Shown one piece after another: positions 10,201 to 17,205 of a stretch of DNA of 30,520 bases (positions within the stretch are counted from its first letter, which is position 1; every line of letters begins with the position of its first letter). This DNA is from CAYLZO01 sp964387775. GTDB taxonomy: Bacteria; Chloroflexota; Anaerolineae; JAAYZQ01. A program made the position numbers and the translations under genes. The stretch covers positions 1 through 30,520 of the forward strand of contig CAYLZO010000031.1 in the NCBI GenBank assembly GCA_964387775.1, given 5' to 3'. The notes beneath the pieces are model-generated. The model was not told where the DNA came from, made no database searches, and saw only the letters and a program-made list of their open reading frames with translations.

Positions 10201-12225
10201 GTGGACATCGACCTGCCGCTGGCCCTGACCCAGGGCGACGAGGTGTCGATGCCCGTCGCCGTCTACAACTATCTGGAGACCGGCCAGCGCGTCGAGCTGA
10301 CGCTGGAACAGCAGGACTGGTTCGAGTCCCTCGGCGAGCCGGTCCAGGCCGTGGACGTGGCGCCCGGCGACGTGACCGTCGTCTACTTTCCCATCAAGGT
10401 CACGGCCACCGAGGGCCGCTTCCGGCCGGTCGTCACCGCCATCGGCGAAACGCCTGCCCTGAGCGGAGTCGAAGGGATGAGCGACGCCACGACGCTGCGC
10501 CACGACGTGCAGGTGGTGCCCAACGGCAAGCGCTTCGACCAGACCTTCTCCGACCGGCTGACGGGCGACCTGGAACGGACGATCACCATCCCCGCCGAGG
10601 CCATCCCCGGCACGGCGCAGATTTTCGTCAAGGTCTACCCCGGCATCCTCAGCCAGGTGGTCGAGGGGCTGGACGCGCTGTTGCGCATGCCCTTCGGCTG
10701 CTTCGAGCAGACGAGCAGCACGACCTATCCCAACGTGCTGGTCCTCGACTACCTGAAGAGCACGGGCCAGGCCGCGCCCGAGGTGCAGATGAAGGCCGAG
10801 CAGTACATCAACCTCGGCTACCAGCGGCTGACGACCTTTGAGGCACCGGGCGGCGGCTTTAGCCTCTTTGGCAGCCCGCCCGCCGACCGGATGCTGACGG
10901 CCTACGGCCTGATGGAGTTCAGCGACATGGCCCGCGTCCATCCCGTGGACGAGGCCCTGATCGACCGCGCCGCGCAGTGGCTGCTGGCCCAGCAGGCGGG
11001 CGACGGCAGTTGGGAGAACGACCAGGGCCTGGTCCACGAGTCGTCGTGGAGCAACCTGGAGAACGACCGGCTGCCGGTGACGGCCTACGTGGTCTGGGCG
11101 CTGACCGAAGCCGGCTACGAGGACAAGAGCGGCACGGTGGCCGGGCTCGACTATGTGCGCGAGTTCTGGCGCGAGGCCCAGGACCCTTACGCCCTGGCGC
11201 TGGTGGCCAACGCCCTGGCCGCCGCCGACCCCGACGGCTCCAGCACCGAGGCCGCCCTGGAGGAGCTGGCCGGGATGGCAACCATAGAGGGAAACCCTTC
11301 GACGGGCTCAGGGCAAGGCGGCGCCTACTGGCAAAGCGAAATCGCCACGTTCATGGGCGCCACCGGCGACACCGGCTCCATCGAGACGACGGCCCTGGCC
11401 GCCTACGCCTTTCTGCGCGCCGAGCAGCACACGGACCTGGCCAACCAGGCGCTGACCCACCTCATTCAGCAGAAGGACAGCTACGGGACCTGGCACTCGA
11501 CCCAGGCCACGGTGCTGACGCTGAAGGCGCTGCTGCTCTCGGTGCGCAAGGGCGGCGAGGGCGCCGACGCCACGGTCACGGTCAGCCTCAACGGCGAAGA
11601 GACCGACCCCATCCGCGTCACCGAGGAGAATTTCGACGTGGTGCAGATGGTCAGCTTTACGGACAGGCCGGTCCACGGCGAGAATAGGTTGAGGATTAAG
11701 GTTGAGGGTGAGGGCAACCCTTCGACGGGCTCAGGGCAAAGTCTCATGTACCAGGTCAGCACTCGCTACTACTTGCCCTGGGACAAGGTGCCGATGCCGG
11801 CGGCGGGCGAGTCGCTGGTGGACATCGACGTCGAATACGACCGCATTGAGCTGTCGGTCAACGACACCATCGAGGTCTCGGTCCGCGTCGAGCTGAAAGA
11901 GGGCGCGGCGCGGCAGGCCATCGTCGACCTGGGCATCCCGCCCGGCTTTGAGGTACTGAGCGAGGACCTGGCCGACCTGGTGGCCCGTCACTCCGACTTG
12001 CCGCCCGACCACGCCGGTCCCAAGTTCAGCCGCTTTGACCTGACCGGGCGGCAGATCATCGTCTACCTGGAGGGCTTGAAGGCCGGGGAGCCGCTGGAGT
12101 TCGGCTATCGCATCCGGGCGCGCTATCCCATCAAGGCCCAGACGCCGCCCAGCAGCGCCTACGATTACTACAACCCCGGCGTCAGCGGCGTGTCGGCGCC
12201 GGCGGCGATTGAGGTGGTGCCATAG
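7204..12225 (+). CDS. Alpha-2-macroglobulin-like thioester protein with internal six-TM module
   Basis: 1673 aa; bacterial macroglobulins are envelope proteins thought to trap attacking proteases by covalent thioester capture. It starts with an uncleaved-looking N-terminal helix (about 7-32). MG domains follow, including the typical MG2/MG3 signature TTDKPIYQPGQV and the MG6 phrase LAVVDESVFAL before residue 600. About six hydrophobic helices (near 676-698, 709-731, 750-775, 784-808, 816-838, 848-872) occupy the bait-region position. After a Pro/Ala-rich linker come the MG7-like segment ending FVDIDLPLALTQGDEV and the thioester domain with G-C1166-F-E-Q1169 (Cys-Phe-Glu-Gln in place of the usual Cys-Gly-Glu-Gln). 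A receptor-binding-like end closes it. The ribosome site AGGAGG is at 7191-7196 and the start is ATG at 7204. Three copies of a short dispersed repeat are inserted in frame. It lies after a secreted metallopeptidase on the same strand, separated by a terminator. Confidence 0.93.
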   Translation: MSNKVKSGIVIALAAALTLTLCGVIGTLVYAIRLPENLSEQDTLILGQSQLIPGAPGVLHVQVQHHGNQAPVANADVEVSLRPRDGGRAVPLYEGETDAEGRVAASFTVPEVDDPEQEIVVKTRSRLGRDSLAQPVTVERSYKVLLTTDKPIYQPGQVILIRALALGAFDRIPAADRDIEVVVADAKGNKVYRQTAATDNWGVAAWEFQLADEVNHGNYKITATLGDTSSEKTVVVKPYVLPKFAVSATTDDTFYRPGQRVSGQVEAAYFFGKPVDGGDAQMTGWVYDVERQQVLDLSGTTDADGVFRFEFDLPEYFVGGAENNVADFILEVAVTDGAAHTEQVSIRLPVAQQGILIEAVPEAGELKPNLENVLYLLTAYPDGTPAECELRVVVNGREYQAQTGPYGLGELRFTPDSPYAELQLSARDALGHSGETYIYVEGQDWSGDHVLLRPDRAAYRVGETMNLEILTTDRTGSVYLDITREGQTLSTRALDVTDGRATAAVDLTPDLYGTLALHAYRPRLSGHIVRDTRLVVVDAADELALNVQFDRSTYLPGETAALQIDVSGGENGVQTALGLAVVDESVFALQEQDPGFAKLYFLLEQELLEPKFDLHGLSFPELLRDADTAAAQDAQNAAAKASLADVRVSAFSLSANSRDVKARLAEARQVSIFQALSTALLPFLLLLPLGIVAALGYSLWRDRVLGRSLAVGVGLPLLLLCWFVATLWIVPLPGAPWADDPLEKLGYLLGKLGPALLCLVAPAILGGLAGGVGLAVRALRKRELPLGLALLLLAAYGVLLPLFAIVLVAANPDEPPVLTLVAFGLTYLALPLTFGVRAAGYGFKKEGWALAAAAGVALLAFFLVAGPILAVPLAERQANNVGLGFGGDQDIIVEEVMVEAEAPRGMMPQPTAAPLAPREKADTTSGAGSQQQEAPLLRQFFPETMYWNPDAVTDADGHWSTELPLAHTITTWRLTALASAQDGRLGSTTAPLRVFQDFFVDIDLPLALTQGDEVSMPVAVYNYLETGQRVELTLEQQDWFESLGEPVQAVDVAPGDVTVVYFPIKVTATEGRFRPVVTAIGETPALSGVEGMSDATTLRHDVQVVPNGKRFDQTFSDRLTGDLERTITIPAEAIPGTAQIFVKVYPGILSQVVEGLDALLRMPFGCFEQTSSTTYPNVLVLDYLKSTGQAAPEVQMKAEQYINLGYQRLTTFEAPGGGFSLFGSPPADRMLTAYGLMEFSDMARVHPVDEALIDRAAQWLLAQQAGDGSWENDQGLVHESSWSNLENDRLPVTAYVVWALTEAGYEDKSGTVAGLDYVREFWREAQDPYALALVANALAAADPDGSSTEAALEELAGMATIEGNPSTGSGQGGAYWQSEIATFMGATGDTGSIETTALAAYAFLRAEQHTDLANQALTHLIQQKDSYGTWHSTQATVLTLKALLLSVRKGGEGADATVTVSLNGEETDPIRVTEENFDVVQMVSFTDRPVHGENRLRIKVEGEGNPSTGSGQSLMYQVSTRYYLPWDKVPMPAAGESLVDIDVEYDRIELSVNDTIEVSVRVELKEGAARQAIVDLGIPPGFEVLSEDLADLVARHSDLPPDHAGPKFSRFDLTGRQIIVYLEGLKAGEPLEFGYRIRARYPIKAQTPPSSAYDYYNPGVSGVSAPAAIEVVP
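10452..10476 (-). repeat. Short dispersed repeat, copy 2 (inverted, inside macroglobulin gene)
   Basis: The reverse complement of the CCCTTCGAC-n3-GCTCAGGGCAGGC element is read in frame on the plus strand as TPALSGVEG within the post-MG7 region. Against copy 1 it differs at only a few central bases. Confidence 0.75.
11295..11319 (+). repeat. Short dispersed repeat, copy 3 (inside thioester domain)
   Basis: CCCTTCGACGGGCTCAGGGC followed by AAGGC. It encodes NPSTGSGQ. The 30 bp around this copy match copy 4 at 29 positions, both encoding EGNPSTGSGQ. Confidence 0.8.
11718..11739 (+). repeat. Short dispersed repeat, copy 4 (inside macroglobulin gene)
   Basis: CCCTTCGACGGGCTCAGGGC followed by AA, encoding NPSTGSGQ, 423 bp (141 codons) after copy 3 and in the same phase. 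The bases just upstream (11685-11715) are less GC-rich than the rest of the gene. Confidence 0.8.
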
Positions 12226-12244
12226 GCACTCCAGATCACGCGAG

Positions 12245-12299
12245 CCTCCCGCAGGTGTGCGAGCCTCCGGCTCGCCTAGACCCTGCGGGAGGTTTTGCA
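12245..12299 (+). terminator. Branched terminator after the macroglobulin gene
   Basis: The outer stem CCTCCCGCAGG (12245-12255) pairs with CCTGCGGGAGG (12282-12292) and is followed by TTTT. Inside it a second stem GCGAGCC/GGCTCGC (12259-12265 with 12269-12275) closes a 3-nt loop. It ends just before the toxin-antitoxin promoter. Confidence 0.88.
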
Positions 12300-12302
12300 T
12301 TC

Positions 12303-12331
12303 TTGACTTGTGGGTGGATATGGGCTATAAT
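12303..12331 (+). promoter_or_regulatory. Promoter of the toxin-antitoxin operon
   Basis: TTGACT (12303-12308), 17 nt, perfect TATAAT (12326-12331), followed 25 nt later by the antitoxin ribosome site. RHH antitoxins usually bind such promoters themselves; no clear operator dyad was seen here. Confidence 0.8.
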
Positions 12332-12368
12332 AGCGATTGTAGTACACATGCCAATGAGGAGGCAGCCT

Positions 12369-12602
12369 ATGAAAACGATACAGATGACCATTGACGAGCC
12401 CTTGTTGAGCGAGGTCGATCAAGCGGTGCAATCCCTGGAAACATCCCGCTCGGCCTTTATCCGGCAAGCCCTCGAACTCGCATTACGGCACTACCGGATC
12501 GCCGAGTTGGAGCGCCAGCACGCGAAAGGGTACGCGCAGCATCCCGTGACATCGGGGGAGTTTGACGTCTGGCAAGACGAACAAGCCTGGGGGGAGCCAT
12601 GA
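12369..12602 (+). CDS. Ribbon-helix-helix antitoxin of a MazF-type module
   Basis: 77 aa. The N-terminal beta strand MKTIQMTID and two helices (LLSEVDQAVQSL, then SRSAFIRQALELALRHY) fit a CopG/Arc-type RHH DNA-binding domain. The acidic, aromatic C-terminus (GEFDVWQDEQAWGEP) is the part that typically wraps around and blocks the toxin. It is expected to neutralise the downstream MazF and repress the operon. The start is ATG at 12369 with AGGAGG at 12357-12362, six bases away; a more upstream ATG at 12348 lacks a comparable site. The stop overlaps the toxin start (ATGA), so translation is coupled. Confidence 0.88.
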   Translation: MKTIQMTIDEPLLSEVDQAVQSLETSRSAFIRQALELALRHYRIAELERQHAKGYAQHPVTSGEFDVWQDEQAWGEP

Positions 12603-12925
12603 GACGGGGCGAGGTCCACTGGTACACGTTCAAAGAGCCGGACAAACGCCGCCCGGTGCTCATCCTGACTCGCGACTCGGCCATCGGTTATTTGAACGCG
12701 CTCACCGTGGCCCCCATCACCACGACCATCCGCGAGATTCCATCCGAAGTCTACTTGACGCCCGAAGACGGCCTGCTGACCGAGTGCGCAGCGAATATGG
12801 ATAACATCCAAACGGTTCCCAAGGCCCGGCTGGGTTCCCTCATAACCCTCCTGTCCCGGGAGAGGATGGCAGACGCGAATCAGGCCGTCCGGTTTGCACT
12901 GGGTCTGGACCCGCTTGTGTTCTAG
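12599..12925 (+). CDS. mazF: MazF/PemK-family toxin (sequence-specific endoribonuclease)
   Basis: 108 aa, the normal size for the family. It opens RRGEVHWYTF and continues with RRPVLILTRD, LTVAPITTTIR and ANMDNIQTVPKARLG, matching the usual order of the PemK-like beta barrel. MazF toxins cleave mRNA at short single-stranded motifs and slow growth when the antitoxin is degraded. The gene overlaps the RHH antitoxin by 4 nt, a typical antitoxin-first operon. The cleavage motif cannot be read from sequence. No terminator is obvious before the next promoter. Confidence 0.92.
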   Translation: MRRGEVHWYTFKEPDKRRPVLILTRDSAIGYLNALTVAPITTTIREIPSEVYLTPEDGLLTECAANMDNIQTVPKARLGSLITLLSRERMADANQAVRFALGLDPLVF

Positions 12926-12961
12926 GGGCCTCGGCTGACCCTTTCACTTCCATCGCATCCT

Positions 12962-12981
12962 TATGTCAAAATCTTGACATA
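12962..12981. promoter_or_regulatory. Palindrome over the rpoD promoter -35 box
   Basis: TATGTCAA, four bases (AATC), TTGACATA: perfect 8-bp arms whose right half contains the -35 hexamer. A related TATGTCA recurs at 13012-13018, facing TGACA at 13025-13029. This is a plausible repressor or activator site for rpoD. Confidence 0.5.
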
Positions 12982-13002
12982 TAATGCTAAACGTGTTATA
13001 AT
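12974..13002 (+). promoter_or_regulatory. Consensus sigma-70 promoter of rpoD
   Basis: Perfect TTGACA (12974-12979), 17 nt, perfect TATAAT (12997-13002). The transcription start is expected near 13009. Confidence 0.88.
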
Positions 13003-13008
13003 AATGCT

Positions 13009-13326
13009 GTCTATGTCATGTGTCTGACAGGCTATATCGCGCGTCAAGGAGATTCGGACGAGAACCAGGTTGCTCGTAGCGGACCAGAAAGCCGCTACTT
13101 ACCATACAAGCCCCCCATTGCCAACCCGGACCCAATTGAAGGCCGTTTTCGGCTGCTCCCACTCACAGGGAGGTACCAGTGAGGGTCGCTCCGAGCCATG
13201 GGCATCGACCCTGGCCTGGGAGCGATTGAGGCGCCGTCCAAGTCTAGAGCCTGTCAGGTCAGAAGGAGAATGTGCGGGCAGGACGGGTTTCGTTCCTGCT
13301 CCCAGATCTAGAGACCAAAGGGAAAG
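13009..13326 (+). promoter_or_regulatory. Long structured leader of rpoD, no gene seen
   Basis: About 318 nt separate the predicted transcription start from the rpoD ATG. Visible stems are GTAGCGG/CCGCTAC (13076-13082 with 13092-13098) and AGGGTCG/CGACCCT (13182-13188 with 13206-13212), which is mutually exclusive with TCGCTCC/GGAGCGA (13186-13192 with 13219-13225). A GCAGGA/TCCTGC stem lies close to the start codon (about 13275-13305). The reading frame opening at 13070 runs into rpoD in another frame and shows no protein-like features. Two stems sharing bases are what an RNA switch would show, but I match it to no known class. Confidence 0.45.
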
Positions 13327-14514
13327 ATGGCTGAACGAAAGACAAAGAAAAAGAACTCAGCAAAACTGTTGGAGGAAGCAACAAAGAGAGGCTACGTCAC
13401 TATCGACGAGGTCTCGGCTGCTTTGCCCAGGGCCGAGGAAACCCTGGATGAACTCGAGGATCTGTTTGACCGGCTAGAAGAGCGGGGTATCCGCGTCTAC
13501 GAAGACAAAGACACGGCTCAAGAAATAGAGACAGGAGCCGGGTCGCAGGCCGGTCCAGGCAGGCAACAAGCCCCGTCCGACTCGGACTCGGACCGAATGG
13601 CCGAGATTCCTACAGCCGACATCACCGGTCTTTACTTTCACGAGATGGGGCGCGTGCCACTTTTGAGCCGCGACGAAGAGCAGAACCTGGCTCACTTGTG
13701 GCAGCGGGCCCGCGAGGCCGAGAAGGAACTGAACACCAACCATCACGACGAACAAGAACGGGCCAAACTGCGCCGCGAGATCAGAGCAGGGCAGGCAGCC
13801 CGCGATCACCTGATTATGGCCAACACGCGGCTGGTCATCAGCATTGCCAAGCGGTACCAGGGACAGGGCATGCCCTTCCAGGACCTGATCCAGGAGGGCA
13901 ACCTGGGGCTGATGAAGGCGGTGGACAAGTTCGATCCCGACCGGGGCTTCAAGTTCAGCACCTACGCCACGTGGTGGATCCGGCAGGCTATCAACCGCGC
14001 CATTGCCAATCAGGCGCGGACCATCCGCCTGCCCGTACATATGCGGGATTCGATCCGTAAACTGCGCCGCACCATGCACCGGCTGGAACAGGAGCAAGGT
14101 GAGAAGCCGAGTCCCGAAGAGATCGCCGAGGAAATGGGTGAATCGCCGCAAAAGGTGCGCTGGATGATGCGGGTTGCCCGGCGGCCGTTGTCCCTGGAAA
14201 AGCCGGTAGGGGAAGATCAGGACAGCGAGTTGGGGGACTTTATCCCGGATCAGGAGACGTCGCCCCTGGCCGAGACGGTCGAGCAAGCGATCCTGCGCTC
14301 GACGCTTGAGGAGTTGCTGAGCACGCTCACGCCCCGCGAGGCGCGGATCCTGCGTCTGCGGTTCGGTCTCAAGGACGGCGTCGATTATACCTTGGAAGAG
14401 ATCGGGGATCGGTTCGGCGTAACCCGCGAGCGAATTCGCCAGATCGAGAAAAAGGCCCTGCAGCGGCTGCGCCATCCACGCCGCAGCCGGCGCTTGAGAA
14501 ACTTTTTGTCCTAA
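13327..14514 (+). CDS. rpoD: Primary RNA polymerase sigma factor (sigma-70/SigA)
   Basis: 395 aa. Region 1.1-like helices are at residues 10-60, with an acidic Ser/Asp linker at about 65-95 and region 1.2 near ADITGLYFHEMGRVPLLS. Region 2 (from about 158) holds the core-binding and -10 recognition phrases LIQEGNLGLMKAVDKFD and FKFSTYATWWIRQAI. Region 3 follows, then region 4 (about 330-393) with TLEEIGDRFGVTRERIRQIE, the -35-binding helix-turn-helix. Region 1.1 together with full regions 2-4 indicates a housekeeping rather than an alternative sigma. It matches the many TTGACA/TATAAT promoters seen in this window. The start is ATG at 13327 after AAAGGGAAAG, a modest ribosome site. Confidence 0.96.
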   Translation: MAERKTKKKNSAKLLEEATKRGYVTIDEVSAALPRAEETLDELEDLFDRLEERGIRVYEDKDTAQEIETGAGSQAGPGRQQAPSDSDSDRMAEIPTADITGLYFHEMGRVPLLSRDEEQNLAHLWQRAREAEKELNTNHHDEQERAKLRREIRAGQAARDHLIMANTRLVISIAKRYQGQGMPFQDLIQEGNLGLMKAVDKFDPDRGFKFSTYATWWIRQAINRAIANQARTIRLPVHMRDSIRKLRRTMHRLEQEQGEKPSPEEIAEEMGESPQKVRWMMRVARRPLSLEKPVGEDQDSELGDFIPDQETSPLAETVEQAILRSTLEELLSTLTPREARILRLRFGLKDGVDYTLEEIGDRFGVTRERIRQIEKKALQRLRHPRRSRRLRNFLS

Positions 14515-14541
14515 CGTGGACGACCGTAGAGATTTGACGAG

Positions 14542-14580
14542 CTCCCCACGGCGTAATCACGCTGTGGGGAGTTTTGTTTT
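14542..14580 (+). terminator. Rho-independent terminator after rpoD
   Basis: A 13-bp stem CTCCCCACGGCGT/ACGCTGTGGGGAG (one G-U pair, 4-nt loop) is followed by TTTTGTTTT. Confidence 0.93.
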
Positions 14581-14612
14581 CCGCCTACGACCAATCTAAA
14601 CCTTGGGGTCTA

Positions 14613-14641
14613 TTGACGGCGCTCTGGCCTTCTGTTACAAT
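14613..14641 (+). promoter_or_regulatory. Promoter of the Asp-box/STAND gene cluster
   Basis: TTGACG (14613-14618), 17 nt, TACAAT (14636-14641). The first ribosome site follows about 80 nt later. Confidence 0.75.
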
Positions 14642-14733
14642 GGACCCCTACAATGGACCCAATCCTCGTTATAAGAATGGGATCAGGTCCGGATCATTTG
14701 AAAAATCAGTCGCCACTCCGAAGGAGGAGACAA

Positions 14734-17172
14734 GTGAAGAGATCAATATCGATTCTGGCCACGGTTGTGCTTGCCAACATCGCCGTCGCAGCAGTTCTCC
14801 TTGCCGGAACCACCCATCCCCATCCAGTCCAAGCCGAATCCCCTGACAGTGCCCCTTTCGTCACGAAAGTCAATCCCGCGAGCGCCCCCAACGACCTGGA
14901 CACGACCCTCACCATCACCGGCACCGGCTTTGCCGCCGTGCCGACCGTCACCCTGGGCGCGACCGTGCTCGACGACGTGGGCTGGGTCAGCGCCGAGCGG
15001 CTGACGGCCACCGTACCCTGGGGCCTCGATCCCGGCACCTACACCCTGACGGTCGAGAATCCGGGCGGCGAGTCGGGGATGCTGCCCAACGCCTTTACAG
15101 TCACCCAGGGCATCGGCGTGTGGACCAGCAACGGGCCGTACGGCGGGCACATCAGCCAGATCCGGGTCAATCCCCACGACCCTTCCACCCTCTATGCCAT
15201 CGCCAACTTGACAGGCTTGCTGGGCAGCAAGGATGGAGCGGCGAGCTGGGAGCCGCTGCTCTTTAATCTGAATCCCCCCGAGCAGGTCTGCGTCGACGCG
15301 GGCAACCCCGACGTGGTCTATGCCGGCGGCGGTTCGCCCTGGCGCTCCACTGATGGCGGCGGCACCTGGGAGATGCTCACCGTGCATCCGCCCATCCCGT
15401 TCATCGGCCGCAACTACCGCCTGACCGCCGACCCGGTTCAGGCCGGGGTCGTATACGCCGCGGCCAGCAACTCCTCACCGCCCGGCCTGACAGGTGCCAT
15501 CTTGCGCTCCGACAGCTATGGGGCAGCCGGAAGCTGGATCACCCTGACGCACGGGATCAGCGATACCGATTTCGTCCGGCTGGCCGTCCACCCCACGGCC
15601 GGCGACACCCTCTTGGCCGGAACCCAGGGCGGAAACCTCTACTACAGCCTCGACGCCGGAGGAACCTGGACCCATACGGCCCAGATCAACCATCCGGTGC
15701 GGGGTATCTTTGTGAATCCCTACGAGCCGCTGGAAGCCTGGGTTGCCGGAGAAGATGCACCCTACCTGTTCAAGAGCATGGACCTGACGACTTGGATCAC
15801 CGTCGAGGTAGCGCCTGGCAACAACGCCGGGGGGGACGTGGCCTTTCTCCCGGACACGATCTGGGTCGCTGCCTGGGGGGTCTACACCAGCACCAACGGC
15901 GGGGCCAATTGGACCCACCTCGCCGACTCGCCAGGCGCCCTCTCCATCGCCATACATCCCGCCCATCCGTCGGACGTCTATGTCGGGGATTTCACCGACG
16001 GCGTATACAAAAGCGCCGACGGCGGGCACATCTGGCAGTTGGCCAGCGAGGGCCTGGCCGGCTTGGAGCCGGTATCAGTCCTCGTCACCCCCGACGATCC
16101 CGAAACCGTCTATGCCAAAGTCGATTTCAGCCTGGTCAAAAGCCAGAATGGCGGCCAAAGCTGGCGCTCCCTCGACTTTGGACAGGGGGGCTTTCCCGAC
16201 CGGACCAAGCTGGCCATCGATCCGTTCCAGCCGGAGCGTCTCTATTTTGGGCACGGATGCCCAGATTCCGTCTGCCTGTGGATCAGCGATGATGGCGGTA
16301 AAGATCCGGGAAACTGGATCTCGGTCACGGCCACTCTGCCGCCGTCCTACAGCAGTTGGAACGGCGCCTTCTACACTTTGGCCGCCCATCCGGCGGTGCC
16401 CGGCCGCATCCTGGCCGGCGTGGAGGTCTGGCCGCCGGGCCTCAACTTCTGGGATGGCCAGACAGAGGCTCTCCTGTACGGCAGCGATGACTATGGACTC
16501 ACCTGGGCGCACCTGGGACCGACCCAGCCCATCAGTTGGGTAACCGAGATCGCCTTTGACAGCCAGAACCCAGCCTTGATCTACGCCGCCACCCAAGGCA
16601 CTGGCCTGTGGCGGAGCAACAATGGCGGGCAGAGTTGGGCGCCCACGCCCAACCCATCGGGATTTGCCGACATGGAGTTTGTGACTGCCCATCCCTATAT
16701 CACGAACACCGTGTACGTCCATGCCTCAGGGGAGGGCAGCGAGGACAACGGCGGCTTGTTCGTCTCCCACGATGCCGGGGAAACCTGGACGCACTTGACC
16801 TGGCAGGCTGCTGTGCAGTTGCTTTTCGCCCCAACCCAGCCGCCCACGCTGCTCACCGGCTGCGGCCTGGGCAACGAATTCGGCGCCGGCGTCTGCCAGA
16901 GCCAGGACGACGGGCAAACCTGGGAACAACTCGAAGGCATCTCCTGGCCCACAGCATTGGCCGCCGGTAGCGATGGCCAGCGGGTCATGACCTATATCGG
17001 CACGCCGGGAGGGATGGTATCGCCGATGAGCGGCACAGGGACTATGCACCTGGAGGCGGTTGGCGCCCGCGCCAGCGAATACGGCGCGCTGGGCGGCGGC
17101 GTCTACCGCTACACGACCGTGCAGCCTGACCACCACGTCTACCTGCCGCTCGTCCTGCGCCAGGCTCCGTAA
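14734..17172 (+). CDS. Secreted IPT/TIG plus Asp-box beta-propeller protein (paralog A)
   Basis: 812 aa from GTG at 14734, which has AGGAGG at 14722-14727 and yields a proper signal peptide (MKRSISILATVVLANIAVAA, cleavage near VQA-ES). An in-frame ATG at 14653 would add 27 charged residues ahead of the signal, so I reject it. An IPT/TIG domain follows at about residues 45-130, then about eleven Asp-box (BNR-type S-x-D-x-G-x-x-W) turns such as STDGGGTWEML, STNGGANWTHL and SHDAGETWTHL, typical of one or two beta-propellers as in sortilin, sialidases and GH74 enzymes. It ends HHVYLPLVLRQAP. I see no catalytic signature that would justify an enzyme name; binding or sugar hydrolysis are both possible. 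It is the first gene of a unit with the STAND ATPase and paralog B. Confidence 0.85.
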   Translation: MKRSISILATVVLANIAVAAVLLAGTTHPHPVQAESPDSAPFVTKVNPASAPNDLDTTLTITGTGFAAVPTVTLGATVLDDVGWVSAERLTATVPWGLDPGTYTLTVENPGGESGMLPNAFTVTQGIGVWTSNGPYGGHISQIRVNPHDPSTLYAIANLTGLLGSKDGAASWEPLLFNLNPPEQVCVDAGNPDVVYAGGGSPWRSTDGGGTWEMLTVHPPIPFIGRNYRLTADPVQAGVVYAAASNSSPPGLTGAILRSDSYGAAGSWITLTHGISDTDFVRLAVHPTAGDTLLAGTQGGNLYYSLDAGGTWTHTAQINHPVRGIFVNPYEPLEAWVAGEDAPYLFKSMDLTTWITVEVAPGNNAGGDVAFLPDTIWVAAWGVYTSTNGGANWTHLADSPGALSIAIHPAHPSDVYVGDFTDGVYKSADGGHIWQLASEGLAGLEPVSVLVTPDDPETVYAKVDFSLVKSQNGGQSWRSLDFGQGGFPDRTKLAIDPFQPERLYFGHGCPDSVCLWISDDGGKDPGNWISVTATLPPSYSSWNGAFYTLAAHPAVPGRILAGVEVWPPGLNFWDGQTEALLYGSDDYGLTWAHLGPTQPISWVTEIAFDSQNPALIYAATQGTGLWRSNNGGQSWAPTPNPSGFADMEFVTAHPYITNTVYVHASGEGSEDNGGLFVSHDAGETWTHLTWQAAVQLLFAPTQPPTLLTGCGLGNEFGAGVCQSQDDGQTWEQLEGISWPTALAAGSDGQRVMTYIGTPGGMVSPMSGTGTMHLEAVGARASEYGALGGGVYRYTTVQPDHHVYLPLVLRQAP
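14884..15123 (+). repeat. IPT-domain duplicated block, copy A
   Basis: 240 bp encoding the IPT domain of paralog A, nearly identical (about 8-9 differences by eye, mostly silent) to 20498-20737 in paralog B. Similarity drops sharply on both sides. Confidence 0.85.
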
Positions 17173-17205
17173 AAGACGACCGAAACTGGAGAGGATACCC
17201 ACACT

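Noticed and set aside
13070..13477. Open frame in the rpoD leader as a possible leader protein
   Set aside because: It continues out of frame into rpoD, has no ribosome-binding site and no protein-like pattern.
14653..14733. Upstream ATG start for propeller paralog A
   Set aside because: It would bury the signal peptide behind 27 charged residues; the GTG at 14734 has an ideal ribosome site.
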